Notes: generated from the letters alone by a model not told the origin. Shown: positions 37,935 through 50,681, numbered from the stretch's first letter. The stretch: 64,000 nt of DNA from Melastoma dodecandrum (GCA_029817715.1 JARUPY010000321.1:930001-994000), one strand, 5' to 3'. Translations and numbers: made by a program.

Positions 37935-40900
37935 CTCCAACATCATCGTGTTTACTAGGGGAGGAGGGACATCCTATCATAACATTGCACGCTTTACACG
38001 GAGTGGACATGCCACTGAAGAATCATACAATGAAGGTAGTTGGGCGGTATAAGAAGAGGAGGTTATCCAATTTGGTAGATTCAGAAGTACGCACAATTTC
38101 TTAAATGTGAATGTAGCTAAACAAATTGGGTGTCCGATCGAACAAATTCCTGAAAGGAAAATAATGGTGGCCAATGGTGTGACATGTGGTTCTGTGAGTA
38201 AGGCATTTACTTGGGAGATGCAATGGGAACAATATGTGGTGGATGTGTTGTTAATGCCAATTAAGTGTTATGAAATGGTGTTAGGTATGGAATGGTTGCC
38301 GTGGTTAGGGGTGGTTTGTTGTGATTTTCCCAATTTGATAATGAGATACGAGTTTGAAAGTAAGGACATTCAGTCAGTGGCAGGCGAGAAGGAGTTTGCA
38401 AGGGTAACTATCAGGGTGTTCTCATTTGACAGTGAAGAAATGGGTCTACTAATTATTCCAGAGATTAGGAGTATGGAAGGAAATGACCAGCGACTGTTAA
38501 TTCCAAGAGATATTTAGGAAGTTGTTGCAAGTTTCCCTAGTGTATTTGTAGAACCCAAGGATTAGCGGCACATCGAAGGCATGACCATAGTATTCCGTTC
38601 GTAGAGGGCACACACGGACAAAACTTGAAGCCTTACAGATATTCTAGTTCACAGAAAGATGTAATTTTAAAATTGATTCAAGGGTGCTGCAAACTGGGAT
38701 AATCAGACCTAATACCAGGACCACTCTTGGAGGCTCTTTATTGATTACAAAGAACTCCACAAGTGGACGATTAAAGACAAGTTTATGATTCCTATTATTA
38801 AGGAGTTGTTGACTGAGCTACATGGGGCGAGTTGGTTTTCAAAGTTGGGTCTAAGGTCGGGCCACCATAAGATTCGAGTTATAGAGCAAGATATTCCTAA
38901 AACAACCTTCATAACTCACGAGGGGCATTATGAATTCCTAGTTATGCCCTTTAGGCTGACTAATGCCCCGTCCACTTTTCGCAGTTTGATGAATGAAGTG
39001 TTTAGACCTTTCTTGAGGAAATTTGTGTTGCCCTACATTCGGGGAACATGTGAATCACTTGATTAAGGTGTTGGAAGTTTTGAAGAAAAACTATTTATTT
39101 GCTAAGCTCAGTAAGTGCACTTTTGGCTATAGATAGGTGGAACATTTAGCCATTTTATAAAAGAAGTAGGGGTGTCTACAGATCCAATAATGTTAAGAGC
39201 GATTCAAGAATGGCCAGCCCCTACCAATATCAAGTAGTTAGAGGGTTCCTAGGCCTAACAGGGTATTTTAGGAGATTTATTCATGGGTATGGCACTGTCA
39301 GCAAGCCCCTAACTCTGTTGCTCAAGAAAGATGCATTTACGTGGTCCGATGATGCTCAAGCTACTTTCATGAGAGTAAAGGAAGCAATGGTAACTACACC
39401 AACTATGGCGCTACTAGACTTTACCCAAGAATTTGTAGTGGAGATGGATGCATGCCAAGTGGGAACAGGGGCGGTGCTAATGCAAAAGCGGGATTTATAA
39501 GTAAGGTACTAGCTCCCAAGCATCTTAGTTTGTTTGTGTACGAGAAAGAGCTGATATCAATTGTGTATGTAGTGGACAAGTGGAAGCACTACCTCATGGG
39601 AAGGCACTTTATCATCAAGACATATCACCAAAGTTTAAAATATCTTTGGAGTAGATATTGCACAATGAGATGCAATTCAGGTGGTTAGCTAAGCTGTTGG
39701 TTATGATTATGAGATTTTTTATAAGAATGGAAGGGAGAATGTGGTGGCGGATGCTCTTTCAAGGATTCTAGGTTCCGAGCTATTGGCTATTCAGCTAGAG
39801 TTGCAACGGGGAACTCTTTTAGATGTTATAAAAGAGAGTTGGAAGTAAGACAAAGACCTATCTAAAGATTTACAACAGATTAAAAGTGGTAAATCAATAG
39901 TGTTTGAGCTTAAGCAGGGGTTATTAAAGAGGAAAGGTAAGTTGGTAGAGGGAAATAATCTAGAACTAAGGCAGCATATAATCAACACCTTTCATGCTTC
40001 TGCGGTAGGAGGGCATTCAGGGGTTCGTCCTACGACAAAGCGGGTTTCCAGTTTTTGCTATTGGAAAGACATAATGATGTGCATATGTTTATAAGCAGTT
40101 GTGATACCTGCCCAAAGTGTAAGTATGACCGGGCAGCATCCCCAGGACTTTTACAATCCCTACCAATTCCTTCAGGAGTTTGGACAGATATAAGTATGGA
40201 TTTCATCTCAAGGCTACCGAAATCAATTGGTAAGGAAGTAATTATGGTAGTAGTTAATAGATTGACGAAATATGCTCACTTTATGCCACTAAATTATCCT
40301 TATACTGCTACGACAGTAGCTGATGTATTCTTAAACACGGTTTTTAAATTACATGGCTTACCTCACACAATTGTGAGTGATTGAGATGTTATATTCCTAG
40401 TGATTTGTGGCAAAACTTATTCACGCTACAAGGGGTGGAGTTGAGATTGTCAATGGCATATCATCCACAAAGGAATGGTCAGATGGAGGTAGTCAACAAA
40501 TGCTTAGAAACCTATATGAGGTGCATGTGTTCAGTCTGCCCTCATCTTTGGAACAAGTGGCTTTCATTAGCCGAGTAGTGGTACAATACTACCTACCATT
40601 CCGCTATTTAGATGTCTCCATTTGAAGCTTTGTATGTGTACCAACCCCCTATACACTTGTCGTATATCACAAGAACCTCAAGCAACAAACTAGTGGATAA
40701 AGAGTTTGCAGATAAGGAAAAGATGATTAAATTGCTAAGATTCCATATACACAAGGCTCAAAATAGGATGTCTTAATTGGCTAACAAGAAGAGGTCTGAA
40801 CAAAGTTTTCAAATTGGGGACCTAGTCTATGTCAAGCTTCAGCTGTACAAGCAAGGAACTGTGGATGGTCATCACAATAACAAATTAGCATTGTTATATT

Positions 40901-41247
40901 ATGGTCCTACAAAGTGTTAGACATGATCGAGGAGGTGGCATACAAGCTAAGGCTACCAGATCAATCTCAAATCCACCCTACTTTCCATGTATCTAAACTG
41001 AAGAAGGCTATAGTACACGAGCAATTGAGTTCCTAGGACTTACCAGTGATGCCATATGGAGGGTTTATTCCACATTACATCTTGCAAAGGAAGATGGTAC
41101 GAAGGGGAAACAAGGCAGCAACCCAGGTGCTAATCAAGTGGTATAATTGACCCACAAAGGAAGCGTTTTGGGATTACCTGGAAGATCTTCAGCTTCGGTT
41201 CCCTGGAATCACCATTGGGGACAAGGGTCATTTTGAGGGGGAGGTAT
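37935..41247 (+). pseudogene. 5'-truncated chromovirus pol (Ty3/gypsy) with chromodomain
   Basis: It starts inside the protease region (NHTMKVVGRYKKRR, then a block with VLGMEWLPWLG near 38280). It continues through reverse transcriptase ([26 protein letters not shown]; the active-site strand is degenerate near 39030) and RNase H (39210-39690). The integrase zinc-binding end is FISSCDTCPKCKYDRA (near 40090). The core starts at WTDISMDFISRLP (near 40180), and HTIVSD runs into a TGA near 40380. The tail [11 protein letters not shown] is followed by a chromodomain-like segment (VLIKWYN, then EAFWDYLEDL; 41125-41190). Gag and the 5' LTR are absent. Stops and shifts make it non-functional. Confidence 0.82.
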
Positions 41248-41808
41248 TGATGTAGATTAATTAGCAGGCTGAAAACCCAACTTACCTAGTTGTCAGGGGG
41301 GAATAGGAGGGGGAAAGATATGAGGAGGTGTAAACATGTGACGTTCGGGTCGAAAGAGCAATTGGGTTGGCCGAAAAAAGTGCGTTGGGTCAAATCGAAT
41401 CGGGTCAAGACGCGGGTGGGGCTGTGGATAACAGGGCCACATAGGATGGGCTGGAGGATGAATCGGCTGAAGTGAAGCTCACTTCAAATAATAAAGGACG
41501 TTATGACGAAATTAAAAAAGAAGATTAAGGAGGGCATCTCGGTAACAGAACAACAGAATTCAAGTGGGGATTAAATGGGGGTGAAACGACTGAAGGAAGA
41601 GAATAAGGAATATAGTAACAAAATGTGTATGGGGGTGTGGGTTGGGGAAGAGTGTAAGTAGAGAGAAAATATGTGGTAGTGCAGCAATTCCTCCGGCTTG
41701 TGGAGGTGATCGACAGTGGAATTGTGTTAGTTGGTGTTTTTCTTTTGGTTGACTTGGTTAATAGAAGGTCTATCGTTGTGAATTTCTGGAAAGGGGTAGA
41801 ATTATCAC
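41248..41808 (+). repeat. Probable 3' LTR of the chromovirus
   Basis: It follows the polypurine tract TTTGAGGGGGAGGTAT and begins TGATGTAGATTAATTAG. An end at TTATCACA (41808) is suggested only by its CA. With no 5' partner the right boundary is a guess. Confidence 0.45.
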
Positions 41809-42885
41809 ATCAAAGGGTGATGCGAGAGGCAATATGAAAGGCGACCCGAAGGCGACTAAGGGCAATGGGTGAGGCTATGAAGGGTGGTGGGAAGGGCGAC
41901 CCTTATGTTGGCTAGCAAATACGTCAAGAATATTTGACAAATGAACATAAGATTCGGAATTTGGTTTGAAATCTTATTGTAGTACCAAAAAATTAATAGC
42001 GCAATGCTTAATCAAAGGTGATACTTACAAAGGCCACGGGATTCTCACAAAGTATACTTTGTGATAAAGCCAAAGCGAAAACAAAGAAGTGACTAAAATT
42101 AATGACACTATGGCAACCCAATTTCTTTGATAGTGATTGTGTGTCTTACACTTTCCATTACAATCTAATTTATACTAATGAATCTTAACGAGTTACTAAA
42201 TTCTCTGAGTTGTCTAGTGTGTTATCACGTTCACTTCAAATTGTCATTTAGTCGCCGATATTTCTTTAGCATCGTCACATCGCATCCCAAATACCTTATT
42301 CGTTTTGTGACATGTTTACTCAATAAGTACCTACGTCATTCATTTGCATGAATTGATGTTATTATCTTTTAGGTAGATGATCGGTCCAGACAACACTCAA
42401 AATAAAGCAATTTGGGAACTATTAACTTCTGGGTGAAGGAGGGAGTTCATTTTGTTATTGAAATCAAACAAATAATGGAAAAGCAAGTTGTGATCCCAAC
42501 CAAGCGAAGGTTGGACCCGCTACAGAAAAAGAGAGAGCTCGGGCGAAACTTAATATCGAATGAGTGATGACACCAGGCTGTGGTATGTAGAACTAGACGA
42601 TGTCTTGGTATGTCAGTGTATCGGGCATAAGTCTATCCATAAGCCCATTCATTATAGATGACCTATAACCTAAGATTTTTCACTAAATATATAGCCCTCT
42701 TTCTTTAAGAATCCTCCAAAGACGGGATATTGTCTTCTCACCTTAATCATATGTGAAAACATTTCCACCTCCAAAACTCCAATATCCTTTCGCTTGATCA
42801 ATCGTCTTCTTCGCTTAATCTGTGGCCCCTCAAGCATCCTACAAAAAAGTCTGTTATCAAATTCTCCTTCCTACCTCAGGCAATG
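41809..42885. other. Non-coding stretch, possibly the 3' LTR/UTR of Tat-type element T2
   Basis: No coding match. By position it lies between the chromovirus and the extra ORF of the minus-strand element T2, so the T2 3' LTR is expected here; its boundaries were not recognisable. Confidence 0.3.
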
Positions 42886-45790
42886 ATGTCGTCTTCATAG
42901 CACTCCCCACCACTCATGAGTTGGACGATGGATATAAGGCATAGGAGGATGCCAGATGTTGGGCCCTTTCATTTCTGCCTTTGTGTTGGGCACATTAATG
43001 GAGCAATGATGCCTTTGCACCAAGACATGCTTGCAATATTCAGAGACATGCTCTATTGGCGAATAGGATGACATAAACCCATGTCACATGAGGTACCTCA
43101 GTTACTTCCCGTCAAGGTGGAACAACATATGGTTTGACAATGGTTGACCATCTGGAAAAGGAACAAGGCTATCATATGGAAGGGTTTGTGCACTTCTTCC
43201 CTGATTGACGTGAGCCCAATCCTAATATTTGTGTTAGATTCTTGTCATTTTGGAATCTTGCCATCAACATACTTTTTTGTCTCAAGGGTATATATCTATT
43301 ACTCTTAAAGATGTTTATTTCTTGATTGACTGTTAAGAACCTCTTCACTTTCACCATTTGTACAATGGTTAGTTTGAATTCAATCATCAATCAAGGATCA
43401 GTATCGTGACAAGCGCTAGATGAGTATGCCTAGCAGACATTGGGGGCCACATGAAGAATTTTAGTTTTATCATGAATGACCGTCAAAATTTATATTCTGC
43501 AGCAGGATTAAAGGACTTGGGCAGTTCATGATTGGGTTAAGTGCCTTCCTGGTGTAAGCGACTCTTATTATAACCTTTGGTTCTATGCTCTTGAATCTAT
43601 TGTATAAGGCTCTCTATGTTGCTCATGCAGACCAGAATGAGTTCATAACATGACAACTTACCTAACTTGTATACATTTGGACTGAATTCTATTTTCGAAG
43701 AATTGTTCAATATGGATGGCCTCCAATTTTCTTTTTCGGCCGTATTTACTTGAAGCCTGCCAGTCATGACAACTTGCACACATAATGGATGGTGCTGACA
43801 ACCAAAGAACCTTAATGGCTTGTGCCAACGACCAAAGCAAAGGGTTTATTATACGATGGGCCATTTCTAGAAGGTAAGTTTTTATTCAACACTTGCAGAT
43901 AAGTCCTAGGGTTTTGCTGGCCGTGGATTCTAGTGGATATATCTTTGAGGGGTATAATCCTCTTATGTGTGCGAGGTAATTGGGATTCACCCAAGCATGT
44001 ACTTTCCTTTTCTACCAGCCCACGAGCAATCCTCTATCTATAAGAGTCCACGTCCCCATTGACCATCATGACGAAGTTCAGATATTTAACTTTGTACCAA
44101 TTAGGCCTAATTTCACACCGGAACAAGTCTATTATGGAAAGACTATCACCTTCAGACTATGAGGATACTCGGTGATGTGTACACTAAATGATCAACACTT
44201 TTCACAGGCCACACAGTAATATCCCGGTTGACATGCTGCCAAGCTTCATGACAAGGTCACTAAGAAGAGGGTCATATATAACCTCTAAAGTAAAGGTATT
44301 CCCTTACATTCTTTTCCTTATTTGTATATTCTTTTATATATGTCCTAATTATTTTTCCTCTTTTGTAGCAGCTTCTAGGAAAATGAAGAAGGTACAAAGA
44401 GACATAAAGACAACAACTTCCTCTTTTGTAGCAGCCTCTTTTATATATGTCCTAATTACACCTTCTACTTCTTCATATGACGTAAAGACACATGGTAACT
44501 CTTACTCAAATCATAGTGTTGCTTCTCTTGCTCATGATCACACTATTTCGACCCCTAATTCAATTCAAAAAGAAGTCTCATGTTAAGTAGAGGAAACCAC
44601 AATCGTAATGTCATCGATTCCCGAGGTATCTAATGTAGGTTACTCTTCATCTAGACTCTTGCATTGGTTGTTCATAAAACTTCTTTGACTTATTCACCTT
44701 TGTGAACTGACTTGATATGTATATCATTGTTCTAACTAGTCAAGCAAGACCAATGGATTAGGCGAAGCTTCTCACTAGGGACGAACCAAAAAAAGCTTTT
44801 GCTGATGATAATTGGACACTATTTTGTTGAAATTAATCAAGCACAAGGTGTAGATGCTTAGGTGATGCCTGTTGTTAAACATTATTCAGACCGACCCCCA
44901 GTAATTGCTATGGAGAAGGGAATGGAGAAAAGCACCACCATCAATGAAAAATCCTCATTTGAAGAAAACTAATCCCCTTGAGAAGTCAACTACAAAGAGT
45001 ACATATGACTTAGAGTCTTATAGGAAGAGGAACACAAGCAAAGCTATTGAGATTCTCAAATCAAACCCCTTTCCCATATTGAAATGATTGAAAAGGCTCA
45101 TGATGCAACCGATACAACATCCGACCAAAATGAGGAAGGTATAAGCAGACTTGAGAGGCCTTCTGAAAGAAGAATGAAGAAACATCTCAAGTCTCAAAGA
45201 GAGACTCCAATTTCTTTTGCTAATGACTATTCTGACAAAGAAGATGAGGATAACTGGATCATATCCAAGTTGATCTTTAAGTCTCATGGACAAAATATCC
45301 CTAACGAGGTAGGTATTCCTTCATTCTATTGTCATCTAATAACACCTATATGACTTATCTTACAGGTCATTCGGGCCCTACCTCCTGTCATAGAGATTCA
45401 AGTAGGTCTTGCTAGATCCTCTTCACGTTGCCCGATTACTCATGACTCAGGTCAAAGAAAATACTAGTTGTCCTTATGTCCATTTAAAGTTGGATATGAT
45501 TGAGGAAGATAGTTTCTTCACATTAGAATAGGCTCCCCACTCACTGAAGATAATGAAACCATTATCACTAGATATGCCAAACTTACTTTTATTGTATATA
45601 AGACTTTTTGCACAGTAGGGGTGATTTTCAGGTTGCACTCTCGCTTAAGGCTATGGTCCAAGCAAAAGAGTTGAAACGACTTACACTTTCTACCACTAGC
45701 CTCGAGCTAGAGAAACTGAGATAGAAAATGTCATATCTTCGTGAGAATGAGGGTTAAGTTATTGTATTATTCAAAGACTTAGGCATTGAC
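42886..45790 (+). pseudogene. Extra ORF (opposite to pol) of Tat-type element T2 with plant-mobile-domain-like traces
   Basis: Starts near 42886 (MMSSS). Broken frames carry GYISITLKDVYFL (near 43285), which parallels GPMSVTLEDIYFLTG in the opposite-strand ORF of T3. Further on, GYIFEGYNPLMCARYLGFTQ (near 43935) parallels GFSFEVYNPQLCARQLGFVQ in T3. These are the signature parts of plant-mobile-domain-like proteins. The 3' part ends in a coiled-coil-like stretch (KELKRLTLSTTSLELEKLR; about 45665-45720). The pol of T2 is on the minus strand at 46369-45903, so the gene order is as in T3. Many stops and shifts show it is dead. Confidence 0.6.
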
Positions 45791-45902
45791 AAAATATCCT
45801 TACATAAGAGATGATGATTATTACACCCTTTGAAGGATTAACTTTTAGCTTTATGTATTCATGTTTTCTCAAATGCTTCTTTCAAATGCAGAGGTCCACG
45901 CT

Positions 45903-46369
45903 CTATCTGAATTTGACTACAATGTTATAAATATATACTTTTATGGTTTTTTCTAAGATAAAATTAAATATCACCTTCATAACCCCAAAATATGTGGCAC
46001 CCGCATTCTTTTTTTTTTCAAAATGCATTACTACCCATTCAAAAATCCATAATGGGCATCTGAAAGCTGGTTTATGTATGTCTTCTTCGAGTATACAAAT
46101 TTGATTATATCCTGAATACCGATCCATAAAGTACATCAATTCATGGCGTCTTTTCTTGTCTATTAAATAATCTACATGGGCATATAATATTCATCGTTTG
46201 GCGTCTCTCGATTTAAAGTTAATGCATACCCCAATTTTACTATTCTCTTTTACTACACGAACTGTCCTTAACAACCGTTTCATATTTGGCAGTTCAGATA
46301 TAAGTAGCCTTAAACAATTTCTTAATCTCATCATACACCAACAGAGTCACTTCTGTCCTGCTAAACATG
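45903..46369 (-). pseudogene. Reverse transcriptase remnant of Tat-type element T2
   Basis: Minus-strand TEVTLLVYDEIKKLFKATYI (upstream of the polymerase core) leads after stops to MDRYSGYNQICILEEDIHKP, then CPLWIFEWVV, NAGATYFGVM and KVYIYNIVVK. The active site is YIYNIVV where YVDDIVV stands in T3, so both catalytic aspartates are lost. The upstream part of the same polyprotein lies beyond the insertions, from 58250 on. Confidence 0.75.
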
Positions 46370-46407
46370 TGTTGTGTGCAAGTACACACACGAATCGATT
46401 ATATCAC
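46370..46407. mobile_element. Left end of an unclassified repeat (layer 2) split by T3
   Basis: It begins TGTTGTGTGCAAGTACACAC exactly where homology of the T2 reverse transcriptase frame stops, and is cut by T3 at 46408. The rest lies at 56888-58248. Confidence 0.5.
46403..46407. repeat. 5-bp target duplication of T3, left copy
   Basis: ATCAC precedes the 5' LTR and is repeated directly after the 3' LTR at 56883-56887. Confidence 0.85.
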
Positions 46408-47527
46408 TGTTGACACTATGGAAAACCTTGGGCCTAATTTTGACAAAGCCCACAAAAGTCCATAGCCGTATATTAGGCCTGCGCTTGTAGAGAGAAGTCG
46501 AAAGAGGTAATATAGTAACCTTATAATCAAGGGAAGTCAACAAGCCTGTGCCTCCGGTGGACACCAAGTCTACAGGCTTGCGTTTGGAACACAAAGTCTA
46601 CGGGCATGTGCTTGCAAGAGACACATGTCAAAAGAAAACGGTTCCATGGCCTCGAGATAATTGGAACTTGTTACCCATGCATAACAATAGCGCACATCTT
46701 AAAGATAATCAATTAAACCCGAAGTCAGAGGAGCGGATCCACGTTTAAGTGTGTGGGAATCAGTTAGCTCCGAGATTCTTGGGGTGAGTTGGGTCTGGAA
46801 GATCTTCAGAAGATCGTAACAGAACGAGTATAAAAAGGAGGAGATCTCCCTCAAAGAAAATCACGATCAAATCAGCCAACAGAAGCTTGTCTTACTCGTC
46901 ACCCCTTAGCATAGTTGTTAGGATTCCCCGACCTGGGAGAGACCCTTAAGGTTTTATTGGTATTCACTTCCACCATCAGAGTGAGCAACCGTAGCTCTGG
47001 TAACAACTCTCCGCCTTCACTTCCACCATCAGAGTGAGCAACCGCAGCTCTGGTGGTAACCCTCCGCCTTCACTTCCACCATCAGAATGAGCAACCGTAG
47101 CTCTGGTAACAACCCTCCGCCCTCAACTTCAATGCCAGGACGAGCCACCGTAGTCCCAGTACGCATCTCTGCCTTCGACACTCCCGCCAACGCAGACCGC
47201 AACAGCCTTGACGTTCACGTCCGCCTCAGCACCCGACCGTATTCAGTCCATCAAGCTCAGCAGCTAAGTCCTGCCACCAGAGGAGCGCCAGCCTGCAGCG
47301 TTCCACCGTCAAGTCCGCGACGACGCTCCAAGTCTACGGAACACTGTAGCTAGTCTACGACTTTTCGTCCTTATTTTTCTTTTACGATTGTAAGCGTTCT
47401 TTACTTCTTGTAAAAACTGTTTGCATTCAATCGAATTCTTCAATTACTTATTGGCGACCACATCTATAAAATCCCTGTGAGTCTTATTGCCAAATATTTC
47501 CGACGTGATCCGTTTTCTACGCAAACA
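46408..47527 (+). repeat. 5' LTR of Tat-type element T3
   Basis: 1120 bp, starts TGTTGACACTATG and ends CTACGCAAACA, with TG...CA termini and an adjoining 5-bp duplication. It is highly similar to 55857-56882. TATAAAAAGGAGGAG near 46830 is a good TATA box. It carries about three tandem units of roughly 55 bp (46967-47130, each starting CACTTCCACCATCAGA), where the 3' LTR has one. Confidence 0.9.
46967..47130 (+). repeat. Threefold tandem repeat inside the 5' LTR of T3
   Basis: Units begin CACTTCCACCATCAGA and contain GAGCAACCG, AGCTCTGGT and CCTCCGCC. The 3' LTR has a single unit near 56427-56475, so the array arose in the 5' LTR or was lost from the 3' LTR after insertion. Confidence 0.8.
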
Positions 47528-49500
47528 CGTTTTCGGCGACCACAGTGGGAGGTTCAGGACGAGACGAACAGGTACGCGAGTGCCCTACCCCCTTGTCGAC
47601 CTAGTAAAGAACTTGTTGAGGAGATTCCTCCAGGAGAAACTCCCATAATGGGAAATTTACCACGGGCACAGAGCTACACTAATGTCTCAGTGAACCCTCA
47701 GCCACCTCGAGTAACCCCGAGGGTGCCGTATCCTCCAGATAAAGTGGGATACGTCCGAGAACAGTTTGACCCCGTCCCTCCACCTCCACCAAATCTGAGG
47801 GAGACAATCGCTCAAGTTTTAGAGCAGATGGTACCTGGAGCAGTCAGGCAAGATGACCCTGGTTTATACAGGAGTCCCTACCCTGCCTATATTGACAGAG
47901 AATATCCTCTTCCCAAGGGGTACAGGGTGCTTGACTTTACCCGTTTTTCGGGGGAAGATGAGATGACACCCGTAGAGCATATAGCCCGGTTCACTCATCA
48001 GGTAGGGGATGCTGCGGCAAACGATTTTTGGAAACTAAAGCTCTTTCCAAACTCTTTCACAGGAGATGCCTTTACGCAAGTTTACCTCCTAGATCAGTGA
48101 CAACATGGGCATAGATGCAATCTTCTTTTATGAAGGCATTCGCACAGTTAGACACACCTATGTCAATCTTTGAGGTAATGCGACTTAAGCAAGCCGCCAG
48201 AGAACATCCAGGGCAGTTCCTTATGCGCCTGCGAAAAGCGCTACTACGCTGTAAACCTGCCACTCCTGAAAGGGATCAGCTGGTGATCGCATTAAACGCG
48301 TTGTCCATGCCTTTCAAGAAAAAGCTACAGGGAAAGAGGTTTAATGACCTGTATGACCTGGCCAGAAGGGCAACGGAGTACCATCAGTTACTGATGGAAG
48401 AAGCGCAGGCTAAACATGCTTTTCATCTTGAAACCTTTGAGGTGGATATGGCCGAATTCGTGAAAGGCGAAGCAACGATTTGTGATCCCCTCGCGAGAAA
48501 AAACTCCAAAGCCAAAGCATCCCAGAAGTGCAACGAAGAAAGAAAGTATTCGTTCGACGTAGACAAGGCGGATGTGATCTTTGATTAGCTCGTCCAACGG
48601 AAGCGCATTAAACTTAAACTGGGTCATAGAGCTCCCCAGACAGAAAGGGAAAAGACTAGAAATTATTGCAAATGGCATGGGTCATTTACACATACGACTA
48701 GAGATTGCTTGTCATTCAGGAATATAATCCATGACCTTATAGAGTCCAAGGAATTATGTTTCCCTGAGGTCGACGAAGTGACAATGGTCGACGATAGACC
48801 TTTTGATGATGAAATAGCTATCCATATGTTTGATGTTGCTGATGTAGACATCAATTTCATCGAAACGAATATAAATCATCATTCCCTGCAGGACGTAAAG
48901 ATCAGTGGGGAGACTTTGGTGGCGAATGCCCTTTTCGCCGACTCGCTGATAAAGGTGTAGTCATCTGCCCGGTCAAAGAGGTTGCGGCTAGCTTTTGCTG
49001 TTGGCATATGGATGATACACACACCACCGATAGATGCAATGCATTCAGAAAGTATCTCCAAAACAATCAAAGCGACACCTGGTACGATCCGACCCCACTA
49101 GAGGAGATAGCGATGGAAGTAGTACACTCGGGCTCGTGAAGCGCTTCCAACAACTCGCAAAGGGCATTTAAGAGCCCTCCAAGCACAGAGCACAGACCAG
49201 CAAACCGAGGGGGAAGAGGTGGTCCTCATGGCCGAGGCCGAGCACCTGAGCCACAGCCACGTGTGCCCGAACGTCCGAGGCGACATCTGGAGTTTAATGA
49301 CTCCTCGCCCCAGCAAGGTGCCAGGTCAGGGCAAGAAAGGCCTGGCCATCTTGACAAGTCTCGCCCTGGAAGCGCAGAAGCAGATAATCCTAGTAGGGCC
49401 CAGAGGCCTGAGCGAACGCAAGAGAGGATGAACAAGCCTAGACAGGGAATGCCTAAGGTAGGCATCCAGGCAATCCGAACAGGTCCACCGATAGCTTAGT
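47528..49500 (+). pseudogene. T3 gag region, frameshifted
   Basis: Just after the LTR, TTTCGGCGACCACAGTGGGA stands at the usual primer-site position; I cannot name the tRNA. The gag frames are 47477-48100 (DFTRFSGEDEMTPVEHIARF, LKLFPNSFTGDAF) and 48115-48588 (REHPGQFLMRLRKALLRC, then KKLQGKRFNDLYDLARRATE). The zinc-finger-like YCKWHGSFTHTTRDCLSFRN lies near 48660, followed by HDLIESKELCFPEV. A hinge of Pro, Gly, Arg and Gln runs 49200-49500. Stops at 48098, 48586 and 48958 separate the blocks. The order and the CxxHx(4)HxxxxC-like knuckle are typical of Tat-lineage gag. Confidence 0.8.
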
Positions 49501-49502
49501 TT

Positions 49503-50681
49503 TTGGAAGCAAAAATGCTCTGTCAGAAATGCAAGCTCATAGCTGAGAACAATATCCTGATTACTCAGCTCTGCACTTCCTGCTGCGTCGAATACTTCCT
49601 CAAGCTTGTAGACCTGTCCTCAAATGGGGAAATTGTGGTCAAACCCGCACGTTCTACAGCTACAGGTACTTGTGAAACTAACTTAGAATCGCAGCACACT
49701 CCCACGCGAACGGTAATGGGATATGACCCATTTGTTGGCGACTATGTTGAGGTGCGTCAAATCTTCCTTGGTTCTAGGAAATCAAGGGTAATTAAGGTAG
49801 TTAACCCTTCCAAATATTGGCAGAAGGCAGTGGGTAAGACTACTTTGCCACCAAGGGCACGCAAGAGGAGAGACAGACGTCTAAGTCACGTCGCTAAAAG
49901 GCCTAGGCCTACCCCCTCAGGAGCGACCCCAACGGCTAGAGCGTTTGCAAATGGAGCAAATGTCGAGTCAGAGCGCATCGAGTCTATAGACCATTCGGAA
50001 GAGCCTGGCTCAAGCTTCGACTATACCCCACTCCGGAGTGAGATCTCAAGCGATGTCGACGGAGAAATGAGGCCAGTCGTGAGCTGCAATGCCCTTACCC
50101 TGTCGGTAGACTTCGCATGTAAGCGAAACGCAGAGGCTCAAGGAGGCAAAGTGCCTTTCCCTCGCGCTCCCATTTATCCATCGGGCTTTCCATTAAATTG
50201 GTTGGAAAAGCCGTCTGACAACATGAAACAACACATGCATTCATTATATATTACTGCTACCTTCGACGATACAGTAATAAGTCGAGTCCTTGTAGACAAT
50301 GGGGCTACTATAAACGTGCTCCCTTGCGACTTGGTTAAAACCAGCATCGCAGTGAGTGAGTTTAATGGCAGGAAATTCGAATGCCTAGGGGTTTTCTCAG
50401 TGCACCTTGAGGTGTGTCGTCAGGAAAGAGAAACCGCCTTCTTCGTGATAGACATAATTCCCACTTTTAATGCGCTATTAGGCCGTGACTGGCTTGATAA
50501 AGCCGCCACTATCCCTTCTACGTTGCATAGAGAGTTGTTGCTTTGGGTTGACTCCGAAATTGAAATTATCAAAGCTGATGAATATTCCTGTTGTGACAAG
50601 GGTATCTTGCATGCAGAGACAAGCAATACTGTCAAGGATCTCACACTGGATCAGCGCTATAAGCTTGACGACCTACTGTAG
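49503..50681 (+). CDS. T3 protease-bearing open segment of the polyprotein (392 residues)
   Basis: This is the longest undisturbed part of T3. Near the start is a Cys-rich segment (MLCQKCKLIAENN, then CTSCCVEYF). Residues about 150-240 are a variable linker. The retroviral-type aspartic protease follows: RVLVDNGATINVLPC (active site DNGA in place of DSGA, about residues 262-276) and FNALLGRDWLDKA (about 321-333). In an intact element this would be the middle of gag-pol, cleaving the polyprotein in the particle. Upstream and downstream stops mean it is at best a fragment. DNGA is also seen in other plant gypsy proteases, so it need not be a loss. Confidence 0.7.
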   Translation: MEAKMLCQKCKLIAENNILITQLCTSCCVEYFLKLVDLSSNGEIVVKPARSTATGTCETNLESQHTPTRTVMGYDPFVGDYVEVRQIFLGSRKSRVIKVVNPSKYWQKAVGKTTLPPRARKRRDRRLSHVAKRPRPTPSGATPTARAFANGANVESERIESIDHSEEPGSSFDYTPLRSEISSDVDGEMRPVVSCNALTLSVDFACKRNAEAQGGKVPFPRAPIYPSGFPLNWLEKPSDNMKQHMHSLYITATFDDTVISRVLVDNGATINVLPCDLVKTSIAVSEFNGRKFECLGVFSVHLEVCRQERETAFFVIDIIPTFNALLGRDWLDKAATIPSTLHRELLLWVDSEIEIIKADEYSCCDKGILHAETSNTVKDLTLDQRYKLDDLL

